The position numbers were made by a program, and so were the translations under genes. From Pseudo-nitzschia pungens (Eukaryota > Bacillariophyta > Bacillariophyceae > Bacillariales > Bacillariaceae): a stretch of 64,000 bases of DNA. The number at the start of each line of letters is the position of its first letter. The first letter of the stretch is position 1. The notes under the pieces were generated by a model. It saw only the letters and a program-made list of their open reading frames with translations. It had not been told where the DNA came from and ran no database searches. Shown here piece by piece: positions 11,063-22,633 of this stretch. The stretch lies in assembly GCA_037355855.1 (NCBI GenBank), contig CM074759.1:5456001-5520000 (forward strand), given 5' to 3'.

Positions 11063-11500
11063 AATAATAATAATATACTTACTTAAGCAACTTTAACCAT
11101 CAAAGGTGGAACTAAATTACTCAGTCCATAACCAGACTTTAACATCACCTTTATCAAAGAGTCAGGACCCCAAGTGGTAGAACAGAAAGTTTTCAAACAA
11201 CCCTTGAACAACAAGCAGGGAAAGAAACAAAACAAAACCAAAAGAATAGGGACTTGAGAGAAAGTGAAATGGAAATGAAGATAATGGGAGAATTCGCACT
11301 GGACAGGAGGCAGGAAAAGAGTGGAAAACACCAAGTCTCAAAGTACACATTGAGTGCAAAAAGTGCACTTCCAAAGTGAAAAAAATGCACTGTCCCAAAG
11401 TGCAAAAAGTGAAACACAGCACTAACAACATCATGACACTGTGACAAAGGACTAGGATTGGTTCCCACTGCAATTTGACCAAATCAATCCAACAAGCGGA
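11063..11500 (-). repeat. 3' end fragment of a LINE-like element (inverted copy)
   Basis: The reverse complement of 11067-11265 closely matches 23083-23290: both share a CCACTTGGGGTCCTGACTC segment, a following TTAAAGTCTGGTTA segment, and a terminal ATT-type microsatellite (ATAATAATAA at 11063-11074 here). In the other copy this segment is the 3' tail of the LINE-like ORF at 12305-13542. Upstream parts (11340-11430) contain repeated GTGCA-TTT-CACTTT motifs. No ORF is retained. Confidence 0.65.
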
Positions 11501-11761
11501 CATACAGAATATGGTTTTTGATTTTGCTACCGTCTTATGTGTAGGCACTAAAATAGTAGTAAAAGGTTGACATTTTTTCCAAATTATATGGACTGAATCC
11601 TTAATAGATAGGGTTGTGAATCGTACTGGACTCCCTGGATTCCTTTAAAGAGTATTTGAGAAATTAATTCGTCACAGCTCTCAAACAGGCTCAAGGGTCT
11701 TGGCCATTGGTTATATCCCAGAAGTCTTCTGATTATGTCTATGTCATCCGCAACATGCTTT
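11501..11761. other. Intergenic stretch
   Basis: No gene or clear repeat is seen. Confidence 0.3.
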
Positions 11762-12088
11762 TGTGACACGGTAGCGTAGCTACGAAGATCACGAATGAAT
11801 AATTAACCGAATCCCATATGGTAATCGAATATATATATATCTTCCTGAACGGATACATATTATATGTACCCTAACTATTATGGTCGAGTCCCAGAAGATG
11901 ACATATGCCTAGTCTTGGGAACCGACAATGAATCAACATTTATGGCAGAGCATGCCAAAATGTGGCTATGCTCGCGACCTCAAATTTTATATGTTCCCAT
12001 TTTCAATTCGCATAACAAATATCCCGTAAAGTATCTAAACATTCACAATATTCATACCACTCCGAATTTTCTACCTTAACGTGTAACA
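11762..12088 (+). repeat. LTR of an F-like retrotransposon (5' LTR of a truncated copy)
   Basis: The sequence runs TGTGACACGGTAGCGTAG...GTGTAACA. It resembles the LTR at 57212-57519 at its 5' end (GTAGCGTAG, then AATAATTAAC-GAATCCCA) and at its 3' end (ACTCCGAATTT-CTAC). It is followed by CAGTAATTACT, the same sequence that follows the 5' LTR of element F at 58146, and then by a gag start at 12197. Confidence 0.7.
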
Positions 12089-12196
12089 CAGTAATTACTG
12101 TTTATCTTTAAGTAGAAAGACAGTAACAATCAGTACTGAACTCAAAACGAACGACAGCCTCAACAATAGAGGCAAGTTGTATCTCCAACAAGCAAC

Positions 12197-12304
12197 ATGG
12201 CAGGTCTACTATACAGGGACCCCCCAATCTCTTACAAGAGCTCCTTCGATCGAACCAAGCCCAAGCTTTTCACCCTTTACAACATCGACGCTAACAGCTT
12301 TCTG
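12197..12304 (+). pseudogene. Gag N-terminal fragment of an F-like LTR element
   Basis: The first residues, MAGLLYRDPPISYKSSFD, parallel MAGLYRDPPIPYKRAFD at the start of the F gag (58397). Similarity ends at about 12300, where the reading frame enters unrelated LINE-like sequence, so only about 35 codons remain. It follows the LTR at 11762-12088 at the spacing expected for the 5' end of the element. The LINE-like element appears to have inserted here. Confidence 0.75.
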
Positions 12305-13542
12305 CTCTTCCCATTTCAGTGCACTTCCAGTGGGTCCAAGGGCATCAAGCTGGATTCTTTCTTGACTGGTGGGCCCTTCGCAATCACCAGGTTGATGGCA
12401 TGGCCAAGGCTTTTCTCTCAGTGCATAGAGCTTCTGCCTACCACTATCCCAGACTTGTGTTTGAGCCTTGGGCATTTTCCCTCAATGGTTCCAAGTGCTA
12501 AAGGTTTGATTAGAATGCTCTGCATGTTGCCATTTCTGGACCTCCTCTCCTCCGATACTGGCAGACCCACCATGATATCCCCATTCCCCAACCAGCGTTG
12601 GGTTCCATCCATTGGTGTGTACATCAGTCTGCCTTCAAGCGTCTCCCTCCTGGCATGCAAAGATGGTTTGTCAAGTTTGCCTCTGGATGCATTGGTGTTG
12701 GCAACCAGCTACTTCACTACCAGCATCAGGATCACTCCAGGTGCCCCTTGTGTGATGCTGATAACGAGAAGGTTTCTCATGTGCTCTCCTGCAAGGACCC
12801 TGGGGCTGTCAAGCACAGTGTGTCTGCCTTCAAGGGCCCCTTGCAGCAGAGGCTTGAGGTTGAGCAGACTGATCCGTCTTTGGTGGCTGCCATTGTGGAT
12901 CTTCTCACCAGGATTTGGAAGGGCCAGAGCATTTATCCCTCCTCCTATTCCCATGCAATTGCTGGTGCTGTCAGAGCACAGCAGGCCATTGGTTGGCACA
13001 AAAGGCTTCTTGGTAGGTGGTCTCCTCTCTGGCATCACATCCAGGCTGATTACTACTCCCACATAGGCAGCAAGCGCTCCCCCAGACGCTGGGCAACAGC
13101 TATCATCCATCAGTTCTTTCTCACCTGCTGGGATCTATGGACTTATAGGAATGAGCGACTCCATGGTCCTGGGGGTACACTTGAGGCTGAACAACACCAA
13201 TCTCTTGATGCTTCCATCTCCTCTGAATTGGCCATTGGTGCAGCCGGTGCCCTTCCCCAGTCACACTCCCTTCTCCAAACCCCTTTCCAAGTCCTACAAG
13301 GTTATACCATCACTGCCAAGAGGCAGTGGCTTACAACTATTCACCTTGCCAGGAAACAGTATGCAGCTCCTCCCCCACCAGTGCAGCCATACCAACAGGA
13401 GGCTGCTCTGATGCGCGCTTGGCTTAGTGCTGGATCTTAGGGTTGCTTCCCCCTTGTTCCTTGGTGGTCTCAACTATTTCCCTGCTCCCCGTCCTGTACA
13501 CCATTATGCTACTGGGAAGTCTTCCAGTCTCTTCCTTCCCAC
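12305..13542 (+). pseudogene. LINE-like retroelement, C-terminal part of the RT ORF
   Basis: Two frames carry the product. The first (12319-12501) has a GHQ...D..AK motif (WVQGHQAG, then VDGMAKAF) typical of the RNase H-like end of this ORF class. After a frameshift, 12598-13440 encodes about 280 residues with a zinc-binding motif of spacing C-x2-C-x8-H-x3-C (RCPLCDADNEKVSHVLSC), a GRWSPLWHHIQADYY segment and a WDLWTYRNERLH segment. The upstream RT core is missing, as is usual for a 5'-truncated insertion. The 3' untranslated region is split by element C and resumes at 23073. Confidence 0.72.
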
Positions 13543-13786
13543 TGAACTACGCTGATTGTAAAATTGTGTGCTATTGAGTTTTAGAACCAAAAGGACTCAA
13601 TTGAGAAACTTGTAGGTTCGATGAATTTATCTATTCGTGAAAATACTTAAGAAGACCGACTTCGTCTAACGGTCGGAATTGTATCAGAACTTGAAGGAGA
13701 AGGATGATCAATTCATACGATTGAATAATGACTGATACTCGTGAGTGAATCAGTGAGTCATGAATCGAGTGTCTGTGCGTTGTTCA
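13543..13786 (-). repeat. 3' LTR of element C
   Basis: This 244-bp repeat is paired with 22829-23072, has matching TGAAC/GTTCA ends and is preceded by CCAC. Confidence 0.92.
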
Positions 13787-13807
13787 GTCTTCCACACCAA
13801 GAAAATC

Positions 13808-15567
13808 TTATGATTGTGCTTTGCATGGAATAAGATTGCGAATATTGATACGTTCATGTTCGAGACCGCGTTGAATGGTGACAGTGTTGTTGGTGTGAAC
13901 TTGAATGATGGGATAAGGGCCTTTTTGTTTGATGACAGCGCCAAGTTGGAAATCTGAGGCGTCGGTGAAGATGTGGAATTCGACATTGTGGTCGGGGTAT
14001 GCTAACATGGTTTCGACGGAGATGAGGGATTTCATGTCTTCGAAGGCTTTTTGGCATTGGGGGTTCCATTGGAAGGTTCGTGGGGTTTTCAAAAGGTTTG
14101 TCAGGGGAGCGAGGATATGGGAACGACGGGGCCACATGTCTCTGTAATAAGTGACGAGGCCGAGGAAGGCGCGAAGTTGTTTGAGGTTCTTGGGAGGTTG
14201 CATGGCGAGTATGGCTTTGATTTTCTTGGACCAGGGTTTGACTCCTTTGGGGGTAAACCAGTGTCCAAGGAAATCTGTTTCTTTGATTGCCCATTCACAT
14301 TTGAGGGGATTGATGACGAATCCTTTGTCTTCGAGATGGGTGAGAACGGTGTCGATGAGGTCGAGGTGAGATTGGTAGTCGCCACTAAAGCAAGCGATAT
14401 CGTCGATGTAGACTTTGAGATCAGGGATGTCACGGAGGACTTTTTCCATGATTTCTTGGGCGACGTCTGGAGATTGACAAATACCCATGGGGAGGCGGTT
14501 GTATTTGTAAAGACCAAAGGGGGTAGTGATGGTGGTGAGGTCTTTCCTTTGTCGTTGAGCATGAATGTGTAGTATTGCATGGAGATGTCGAGTTTGGTTA
14601 GGTATTTGTATCCGGATTGTTGAGAGAGGATGTCTTGGATGCGGGGTATTGGGTAGACTTTGCGTTGTATGGCCTTGTTGAGGGCACAAAAGTCAGAGAC
14701 CCATCGAATTTTGCCGTCTTTCTTTGGGGTGATGAAGGTGGGGGAGATCCAGTTGGATCGACCTTGTGGAGAGAGGACGCCAATTTTGACTAGGCGATCG
14801 AGTTCTTTCTTGAAGAGGTCGAGGTTGGTACGAGGGACGGGGTAAGCTCTTGAGCGATGAGGGGGGATGGTATGGTCGACATCGAGGTGAATTTCTTCGT
14901 CGGGGTAATGTTTTAGGATACCGTCGAAGATTGTTTGATGTTTTCGAAGGACGTTGTAGAGCATGTCACGTTGGTCGGGTTGAAGATGTGTGCAGTCGTT
15001 GCAGACTGCGCGGACGTCATGGCGGTCGTATTTGGATTCTTGGATAGTGGCAAAGGTGTCGGTTCGGGTGGAGTTCAGTGGGTCGATGTGATTGGAGTGG
15101 AGTTGAAGTGCGAGGTTGATGGAATCTGTTGCGCTTCTTGGGTATACTCGCATGGGGATAATGAGTTGATTGCTTTCGATGAGGTTTTCATTGAAGTTGA
15201 GGATTATTTTGAAGTGACAGAGGGCATCTCGACCAAGGATGATGTCGTAACGACACGGGGCGGTGAAGACGCGTGTTTCGAGTTGGTCGAGGTGTGTGGG
15301 GGTAGACAGTTCGGGCAAGATAAAGTGATGGAGAGTGATCTTTCGGTTGGAGCTGAATTCTCCGGCCATGGTGACTCCAGAGATGTTTTCGGTATGGGTA
15401 GGTGTGGTGTCGGGGGGTAGGGCGTGTTGACTAAACCAAGTGGTTTTGGATCCAGAGTCACATAGGATGAGGTATGGACGTTCGGAGGTGTTGGATTGGA
15501 TGGTACGGGCTAGGGCGATGGTGAATGGGACCGGTTCGGAGGGAGTACGATTCTGGGGGCGTGATAG
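13808..15567 (-). pseudogene. Pol of element C: protease, RT, broken RNase H and integrase tail
   Basis: The frame opens directly after the gag UGA at 15568-15570 and stays in the gag frame. Protease is marked by LILCDSGSKTTW near 15465. RT follows with a YIDD box (VYIDDIACF) near 14395. A 1-nt loss at about 14540 shifts the frame inside RT. RNase H begins with TDASDFQLGAVI, then at about 13920 jumps to a GPYPIIQVH integrase-tail module, deleting the RNase H end and the integrase core including all catalytic residues. The copy must be non-autonomous. Confidence 0.85.
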
Positions 15568-16923
15568 TCAATAGTCGACTGAGTCGTGTTCTTGGTGATA
15601 GATGTTTTGGTGGTAGCATTCATTGTCGTAGTCTTGGTAATAGTTGTCTTGGTTGTCTTGATCTTCTTCTTGGGTGAGGGCTGTTCCGTTGTTCTCGCAT
15701 TCTTGGTAATAGTTGTCGTCCTGGGTGTTGTCGAAGTTGGTGTCGTCGTGGTGTTCTGAGGAGTTGTCGAAATACATGTCCGAGTTGAGGTCTAAGTGGT
15801 GAGCATCGGATCGGTTGTTGCTGTTGGTTGTGATGCGACGTTGTTGGAAGCGTGTGTTGTATCTAGGGGGTCCACTGGGGCGATTGGTGTTGTTGGGTCC
15901 ACGTCCGTTGTTGGGGCAAGAGTTGGGGCGGTTGGTGGAGCCATTGGGGCGGTGTCCATTGGTGTAGCCGTTGGGATGGCCGTTGGTGTTGGGACGAGGG
16001 CTAGTTTGGGTGAACTGGGTGCGTTGGTTGTTGTTGTTTGGACGATAGTTGTTGTTTGGGCGGTAGTTGTTGTGGAACAGAGCGCGTGGGGTGGCTGAGT
16101 TGTAACGAGGGCGTTGGGTGCGGGTGTTGTTGTTTCCGTTGAATTTGCGGCGGTTTTGGCGGAATTGTTGACCGGCGTCGTGGTGAAGGCGTTGTTGTTC
16201 CATGAAGGCAACGAGACGTTGGAATTTGTAGTTTGTATCGTTGAGTTGATTTCCTGTTTCATTGAACTTGAGTTGCCAGGCTGGAAGCATGAGGCGGTAG
16301 AATGCGTTCTTGAGGGAGGTGTCATTGGGAAAGAGTTTGTTGCCGTTGGAGCCGGGGAGATGGATGCTGAGGACGTTGATGAGACGGAGGCGTCCTGCTG
16401 CTGCGAAGCAGTCCATGTGGAATGGTTTGGTTGCGTGAAGCATGTATTCTTGTTGGATCAAAAATGCGTTGGAGGGGAGGAACATTCCGATGAAGGTGCG
16501 GATGTTCTTGTTGAAGTCTGCGTCGGTGAGGTTGTTATTGCAGGTGATGATGGAGTCCCAGGAGTGTTTGAGGTCGCCACCAAGGACGTTGCGGGTTTTC
16601 TTGTGGAGAACGTCGTCATGGAGATCGAGGTTGGATGTGCTTGCGGCGTCGATGAAGTCTTCGATGACTCGGATGAGACGTTCCTTGTCGGAAGAATCGG
16701 GGCAGAAGGTGGTGTCTTGTTTCTTGAGGATCGTGGTGGAGGAAGAAGCAGGTGCAGGGGCTGCTGCTGGGGCTTGTGCGGGGGAGTTTGGTGCTGCGGT
16801 GGGGGGTGGAGGGAGGGTGAAGCGGTGAACGAGGCGAGTGGTGGCGTAGTCCTGGTAGGAGATGACGGGTTTGAAGGGTATGGGCGGTTGCTTGGTAGCT
16901 TGAAGCTGAGCGATGGCGGCCAT
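15568..16923 (-). CDS. Gag of element C
   Basis: This 451-residue ORF belongs to a gypsy lineage different from A/B/D. Residues about 35-65 are Pro/Ala-rich, 70-250 form the probable capsid region (DLHDDVLHKKTRN and HDAGQQFRQNRRKF mark its ends), and the C-terminal 200 residues are Asn/Gln/Arg- then Asp/Tyr-rich with NNYRPNNN repeats. No CCHC knuckle is visible, so RNA binding may depend on the Asn/Arg-rich tail. It ends DSVDY followed by UGA CUA, in frame with the protease. UGA-CUA is a known leaky stop context. It is open from end to end. Confidence 0.8.
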   Translation of the reverse strand: MAAIAQLQATKQPPIPFKPVISYQDYATTRLVHRFTLPPPPTAAPNSPAQAPAAAPAPASSSTTILKKQDTTFCPDSSDKERLIRVIEDFIDAASTSNLDLHDDVLHKKTRNVLGGDLKHSWDSIITCNNNLTDADFNKNIRTFIGMFLPSNAFLIQQEYMLHATKPFHMDCFAAAGRLRLINVLSIHLPGSNGNKLFPNDTSLKNAFYRLMLPAWQLKFNETGNQLNDTNYKFQRLVAFMEQQRLHHDAGQQFRQNRRKFNGNNNTRTQRPRYNSATPRALFHNNYRPNNNYRPNNNNQRTQFTQTSPRPNTNGHPNGYTNGHRPNGSTNRPNSCPNNGRGPNNTNRPSGPPRYNTRFQQRRITTNSNNRSDAHHLDLNSDMYFDNSSEHHDDTNFDNTQDDNYYQECENNGTALTQEEDQDNQDNYYQDYDNECYHQNIYHQEHDSVDY

Positions 16924-17013
16924 GGTGTTCAGGTGTTACAGTGGTTTTTAGAAGGTAAGAAACTTTATCGATAAAGAGAAAAAAATTTTCAGCGATATTG
17001 CAATTGAATTCAA

Positions 17014-17201
17014 TGCCATACCCTGGGTCTACTAATGAATAAAGTAGTGATATGCAAATTGTGAGCTCTATCAGTTAGTCTATTGCTATCGGATCAAGAG
17101 GCCGTCTCCTTGTTGGCGATAAGGAGACTCGCTAATCGTATCTTATTCTTATCCTTAATCCAATCACGGATGGACTCGTGATTGTATTCCGGTGCACGGC
17201 A
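17014..17201 (-). repeat. 3' LTR of element B
   Basis: This 188-bp copy begins TGCCATAC and ends ACGGCA as read on the plus strand. The adjacent minus-strand purine tract GGGGGAGCA fits a polypurine tract. Confidence 0.93.
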
Positions 17202-17219
17202 TGCTCCCCCATGGTACTG

Positions 17220-20200
17220 TTATTTCTGCGATTCAGTGCCATCCCTGCAATAATAGGGATGGACTCTCCTGATGTTAACCCGGTCGGTTACAAAGGGAGC
17301 TGTTTCAATAGTTACAGTTCCATTCTCGTGGGCCTTGAGTACCTTGTAAGGTCCTTGCCGTGGGAAGGATAGTTTTGGAATAATGCCCTTCCTTTCCAGG
17401 GTGACATAGTCTCCTTCCTTGTAGACATGGGGGATCCTCTTCCGGTTCTCCCTGACGTTGCTCTTGTGGATGCTTTTCTGCTTCCGTGTTTGGATTGCTT
17501 CCCAATCCACCGGGAAATTCACTGGCATGAACATGTCTCTGCCGAACACCAGTTCTGCTGGGGAATACCTCAACATGGTGTGGATGGTACTCCTGATAGC
17601 ATATGCTGCCTTGGTGGTGAATTCCTCAAAAGGGTCCTTCTCGTGGAGGTCCCTTTGCTCCAGGTTGAAGGATAACAGGCAATCCTTCAGCACTTGGTGG
17701 ATCCTCTCCAATACTGCATTGGATTGAGGGTTCCAGGCGCCACTGGGCTTTCTTTTCATTCCCATGTTCTCACAGAGCTCTTGGAACTCTGCTTTGAACT
17801 CACTCCCGCCATCGAAGCCAATTTCCTTCGGGCGCGGATATCTTGCTAGCCAGGTACTGTCCAACAATCGTTGCGTTTCTGCTGCATTTGGGGAGTCCTT
17901 TAGGTGAGCCAGCTCAAACCATCAGGTCACTGGGTCCACCATGGTGAGGACATGGATTTGGTAGTCTTTACCATTCTTGTTGTGGACAGTTGCAGGTCCC
18001 CAGAGGTCCACATTGACCCTCTGCCATTTGGTGACTTCAGCTGCTTTCTCCGGTAGTAATCCATACTTCTTCCGGCCACTCTTCTTAAACATCTGGCATG
18101 TGTGACAGTGCTTGCATAGGTCCTGGACGTCCCTTAGGACCCTTCCAGGTGAAGACTGAGCGTATGCTCTGTTCCATTCTCTTTTCTCCCGGGTGTACCA
18201 GCATCGTGTGGTACCACTCCATTACTCTTTGTTTGAGTTTGTCGGGAATCAGGATCTTGCCTTCTTTGTGGATGAGACTGAAACCTTCCACATCTTTGGT
18301 GGTTAGGCCTTTGTCTTTCTCCAAAGCATTCATGATTTTGGTGTCCTTCCGCTGGTAGAACTGAATCATGTCCGGGGCAAGTGGGAATGCACTATTGCCC
18401 TGGAATTCTTCCGACGCTTCTCCAAGTGGGAATAGGAGTTGCCGGAGGTGCGCTTCCTCATCCGCGTAGGTGAGGGGCTTATTTGGTGGCAGCCATTCCA
18501 CCATGTCTGTTGGGTCATCTGTGATGTCCAGTCGAGACAATGCGTCTGCTGCATCATTTTCTTTGCCAGCAACGTGCTTGACTATCGGATGGAACTCCTC
18601 CATGAGGAGTCGCCATCGTACCATTTGCTGTGTAGGCATTTGTTGGTACAGTAGGTTCAGGTGATCTGTGTGGATGGTCACCTCTTGTCCCCGTAGGATT
18701 CCTTCAAACGCCTTTAACCCTTCTACTATACCAAGGAGTTCCTTTTCCCCGACAGTGTAGTTGAGCTGCGCTGAGTTCAGTTTTCTTGTGTAGAATCCAA
18801 GTGGTTTGCCATTTTGGCATACAGTCGCGCCCAGTTGTCTATCACTGGCGTCTGAGTAGAGATGAAATGGTTTTGTAAAGTCCGGGAATGCGAGTTTTGC
18901 TTCATCTGCGAGCATCCTCTTCGCCTCCATGAAAGCTTTCTGCTCTGCTGGACCCCAGTACCAGTTCAGTTTCCCCTTCTTGCCCGCAAGCTTGTTGAGG
19001 GGGGCCAGGATGTGGGAGCGGCGCTTCCACATGTCCCTGTAAAAATTGACCATTCCGAGGAACATCTTGAGTTGCTTGGTGTTCTTAGGGGCTTCCAGAC
19101 GCTTCATCGCCTCCAGCTTCTTTGGCTGGGGTTGAATGCCCTCTGTTGTTAATAGAAATCCCAGATATTCCACTTCTTTTTGCATGAAGAAGGATATTCT
19201 GAGGTTGGCCCGAAAGCCAGCATCATCCAGTCTTTGAAGGACTGTGTCGATTTTGTCGAGGTGATCCTGTTCAGACTCCCCCTCGCGTTGGATGATTAGG
19301 ATATCATCGATGTAGACAAGGACATAGTCCAGGTCGCTGAGTAGGTTCATCATGACGGACTGGAAGATATCCGGTGCGCATGCAATTCCCATAGCCAATC
19401 TCTTGTAGGCATACTTCCCCCATGGCAAGATGGTAGAGCAAATCTTTTGGCTCTCCTTGCAGATGGGGATGGTGTAGTACCCTTGGGAGAGGTCCAGAGC
19501 CGTCGCAGAGTTGAATTTCTGCAGGCGTTGGATTGTTTCCCCTATCCTTGGTAGGGGGAACGGCTTCCTTTGGATTGCCGCATTCATTTTACGGAAGTCC
19601 GTAAGGACCCGAATGTCCCCTGTCTTTTTGGGTTGACAAAAGGTAGGAGATGCCCATGGTGAGTCATCATCATGTGGAAGTTTCTCCAGGACTCCAATAT
19701 CACAGAGCCTGTTGATTTCCTTCCGGAGCGCTTGTTCGAAGGCATGGGGTACAGAATAGTACCTCTGCCGGACCGGTTTGACGCCTGGTTGGAGTTCAAT
19801 TGATACCGGTTCTATGTTTTTGAGTAGTCCCAGGCCTCCTCCAAAGAGTGTAGGGAACTTCTTCAATGTGGTCTTCAGGGCTGCCTTAGACGTGTCCGTG
19901 ATGTCCAGGTCATTGACCATGGAGTCTATATCTACTTTGGAGTAGTCTGCATCCAGAATCTTGGCTTGCCTCTCTTCCTCCTGTTGGAGGATCGGACTCT
20001 GTGTGTTGGCGAAGAATACCGCCTCACATTTGTCCGGGTCGGAGAGTTCCCCCATTCCCTTCATGGGGATGGAGTCTCCCTGCCACGTGATTGTTTGGGA
20101 ACTGTATTTGATATCCAGCCCCATTTGTGCCATCAAGTCGGATCCTATGATCATGTCATAGGGCACCTCCTCGTGGTGATGGTACTCATCCACTTGGAAG

Positions 20201-20487
20201 GTCCATTTGATGGTCTTGGAGTTTGAAAACTCTATCAGTCTTAGTCCCACTGAAGCCGAAGACTTTGTTCGAAATTTGCCCCCATAGGTATTATAGGTAA
20301 CAGAACGTTGGTCCCGGTTCGTAAGTTGACTTCGGTCGACAAAGTGTTTTAGGATTATGGACTTGGAGCATCCTGAGTCCAGTAGACCCCTGAGCATCCT
20401 CCCCCTTCCCTTGTGGTCCAGCACCTCCACACAGACGTCCGCAAATCGGTTGATTATGTGAGGTCCGGTGTGGATGGCATCGGCCAT
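17220..20487 (-). pseudogene. Pol of element B, frameshift and stop in integrase
   Basis: Protease (LLDSGCSKS near residue 37), RT (YIDD near 391) and RNase H (SDASD; HTDH) are continuous from 20487. At about 18130 a 2-nt loss inside the integrase zinc-binding region turns the frame, giving an 800-residue product ending HMPDV. The integrase frame then has a TGA at 17922-17924 where the A and D copies read Gly (GTG ACC TGA TGG). The remainder, with FDGGSEF, NAVLERIH and the GPY module, continues to 17220. So B encodes an intact PR-RT-RH but no working integrase. Confidence 0.92.
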
Positions 20488-21894
20488 TCAGTTATGGGAT
20501 CCTTTCTTCTTGAAGGTTTTTCTGTACTTTCTCCTGTACTCCTTGAGGTCTCTATTGGAGATATCGATCTCGTCGTCAGAGACTTCATGGTCAGCTTGGG
20601 CCGTGGCCAGCACATAGGAGTACTCGTGGTTGGAGAGGTTCCTTCCCCAGTGGGGTTTGGAGTGTTGCTCATTGTCTGAGTCTTCTTTGGCAACAAAATG
20701 CTCCTTGAGCAAATTGATGGTCTCTCGGTCGAATTTCCCCTTCTTGGGAGGTCCGCCGGTTAGTTTCCAGCATTTGCCGGCGTGGGTCTTGCCACAGATT
20801 TTGCAAAGTTGTTTGTTGTTGTCCATTGGGCGCTTCTTTTTGTTGGGAGACTTTCCAGTTCCTCCCCCAGAAGTGGCCTTGGAGTGTTTCTTGGCGCCAC
20901 TGTTCTGTTTTTCCAGTTCGGTGATTCGTTTGCGGAGTTCCTCCTCGCTTCGGATGGTGGTTTCCAAGTTTTCGAGCTTGTCGATGGTGGTGTTAAAGGA
21001 GTGGGCAAACACGTCCCATCCAATGTGTTCCAGCTTGTCCCTCTGGGTGTGGGTCATGCTGGTGTCCAGAATTTCCTTCATCTCGTCCTGAGTGAAGCTG
21101 GAGGGTGCCATTCCTGTGGTGGCGCCACTTTCCCAGAGGCATTCCGGTAGGTAGCTTTGGAGTTCGGCCATTCGGTTGGCCCAGGCTCGGATGCCATGTT
21201 TCATGTCGACTTGCATCCCCCTCATGAAACGGCGGAGGAGGATGTAGGAGCGTTTCCCGTTCATGTCATTGCCAAAGACTTTTAGTTTGAGGGCGTACAT
21301 GCATTCCTCGATGACATCCTTCTTGTACTCCTCGGATTGGTAGTACTTTGTGAGGGCATCGGGTACCTTTTTCTTGGGGATTGGAGTGCCGAGGTCCTCG
21401 GACTCTGTTTCCTCATCCGATTTTGCCGTAGCAGTCGGTTTGGTTTTGTCGGTCCTGGGGGTAGTGTCCCCTTCGACCGGCTCCTTGGGTGTTCCAGAGG
21501 GAGCTGCTGTTGTTGGTGGTTTGGTTGTTTCGACCGTTTGGATCCTCTTTTGGACCAGTTTATTGTTGTGTGTTTTGTGACCTGGTTCGGCGTAGTAGGA
21601 CCGGCCCAGAGTCATTTGGACAATGGAGAGTGCCTCGTTGGAGAGGACCCTCTGGAGGACGTCCAGTTTTTGGTCTCCCTGGAGTTTGTCATTGCCAGCA
21701 ATTTTCTGGTCAAAGTCTCTCTTCCAGATGATAAAGAGTTCCGGTCTTTCAGTGCCAGTGAGTACTTTTAGGTAGTCGCTGAACGCGACCCCTCCCTTCT
21801 CACTTTCCACACTCATTTTTACGGTGGTGGCATCTTCTGGCCAATCCTCGCGTGTAAAGTTGAAGGGTTTCTGTTTGGTTCCTTTGGACGCCAT
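20488..21894 (-). CDS. Gag of element B (intact)
   Basis: This 468-residue Gag is the best copy of the lineage in the window. It starts MASKGTKQKP, has a Thr/Pro-rich linker (about 120-170), a capsid-like helical region (about 175-340), a basic stretch (SPNKKKRPM) and a zinc-knuckle variant C-x2-C-x3-H-x3-C (CKICGKTHAGKC), and ends KKKGSHN. Its UGA stop is directly followed by the pol ATG in the same frame. Confidence 0.9.
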   Translation of the reverse strand: MASKGTKQKPFNFTREDWPEDATTVKMSVESEKGGVAFSDYLKVLTGTERPELFIIWKRDFDQKIAGNDKLQGDQKLDVLQRVLSNEALSIVQMTLGRSYYAEPGHKTHNNKLVQKRIQTVETTKPPTTAAPSGTPKEPVEGDTTPRTDKTKPTATAKSDEETESEDLGTPIPKKKVPDALTKYYQSEEYKKDVIEECMYALKLKVFGNDMNGKRSYILLRRFMRGMQVDMKHGIRAWANRMAELQSYLPECLWESGATTGMAPSSFTQDEMKEILDTSMTHTQRDKLEHIGWDVFAHSFNTTIDKLENLETTIRSEEELRKRITELEKQNSGAKKHSKATSGGGTGKSPNKKKRPMDNNKQLCKICGKTHAGKCWKLTGGPPKKGKFDRETINLLKEHFVAKEDSDNEQHSKPHWGRNLSNHEYSYVLATAQADHEVSDDEIDISNRDLKEYRRKYRKTFKKKGSHN

Positions 21895-22619
21895 GGTTAA
21901 TCAGTTTTATTTCATTTAATTTAGTTACTTTATTTTGTTATCTGTTAATTTTAGTGTGGAAATGAGCAAGAGCGATTGCTCCAGTTTTTGCTTCTAAATT
22001 TAGTTTCCACGCGATAACTCGTGTTGTAACTGATTTTGCTCTCAGCCATCTTGGTGGTGGGAGTTGTTTCTCTCTTTAGCTCCCGGGGATCCTGTGGTTC
22101 TCCGGAGTTGTTTCTGTTTTTATTTCGTGGGATTTGATTCCCGTGGTTCTCCGGCGTTGCTTCCTTGTTAAGCAATCACCGGGTCGGTCCCACTTCCTGT
22201 TTCCCGTGGGATTTAGTGGTGTTCCGGTATTCGTTATATACCTCTACGGATATTTGTATGTTCTGGTTTTGGTTGGCGTCCCCTCTTCGGTCTGTCCATC
22301 CACTCAGTGTTGGTCCAATTAGTCCACTCACTGGACTATGTGTCTCTTTTTTTTTTTTTTTTCAGCACTCATTAATTTGTTCGATTATTTCTGTTGTCGA
22401 CCATGGTCCTGTTTAGGTCCTTAGGTGTCTCTGTTGCTCCAGTTGCTCCCTGTAATGGAGTCAACTGTTGCTGGGGTTGGTATTCCTTAGTGCTGCAGAC
22501 ACCGGATGTCCTTCTCCCTGTTTGCTTCCACACGCCTCCATTTCAGGCAGTTTCCGATGCCGGTCCCTTTTTCGGTCGGTCGATCGGTTGTTTCTGCTCA
22601 TGGTCTTCAGCGCTCAGCT

Positions 22620-22633
22620 TGATTTTAAAATCA
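22620..22633. promoter_or_regulatory. LTR-adjacent palindrome of element B
   Basis: The perfect 14-bp palindrome TGATTTTAAAATCA directly abuts the 5' LTR, identical to that in copies A, D and E. Confidence 0.6.

Noticed and set aside
11655..11674. A 16-nt identity (GAGAAATTAATTCGTC) with 23288-23304
   Set aside because: Similarity does not extend on either side. In AT-rich DNA of this length such a match can occur by chance.
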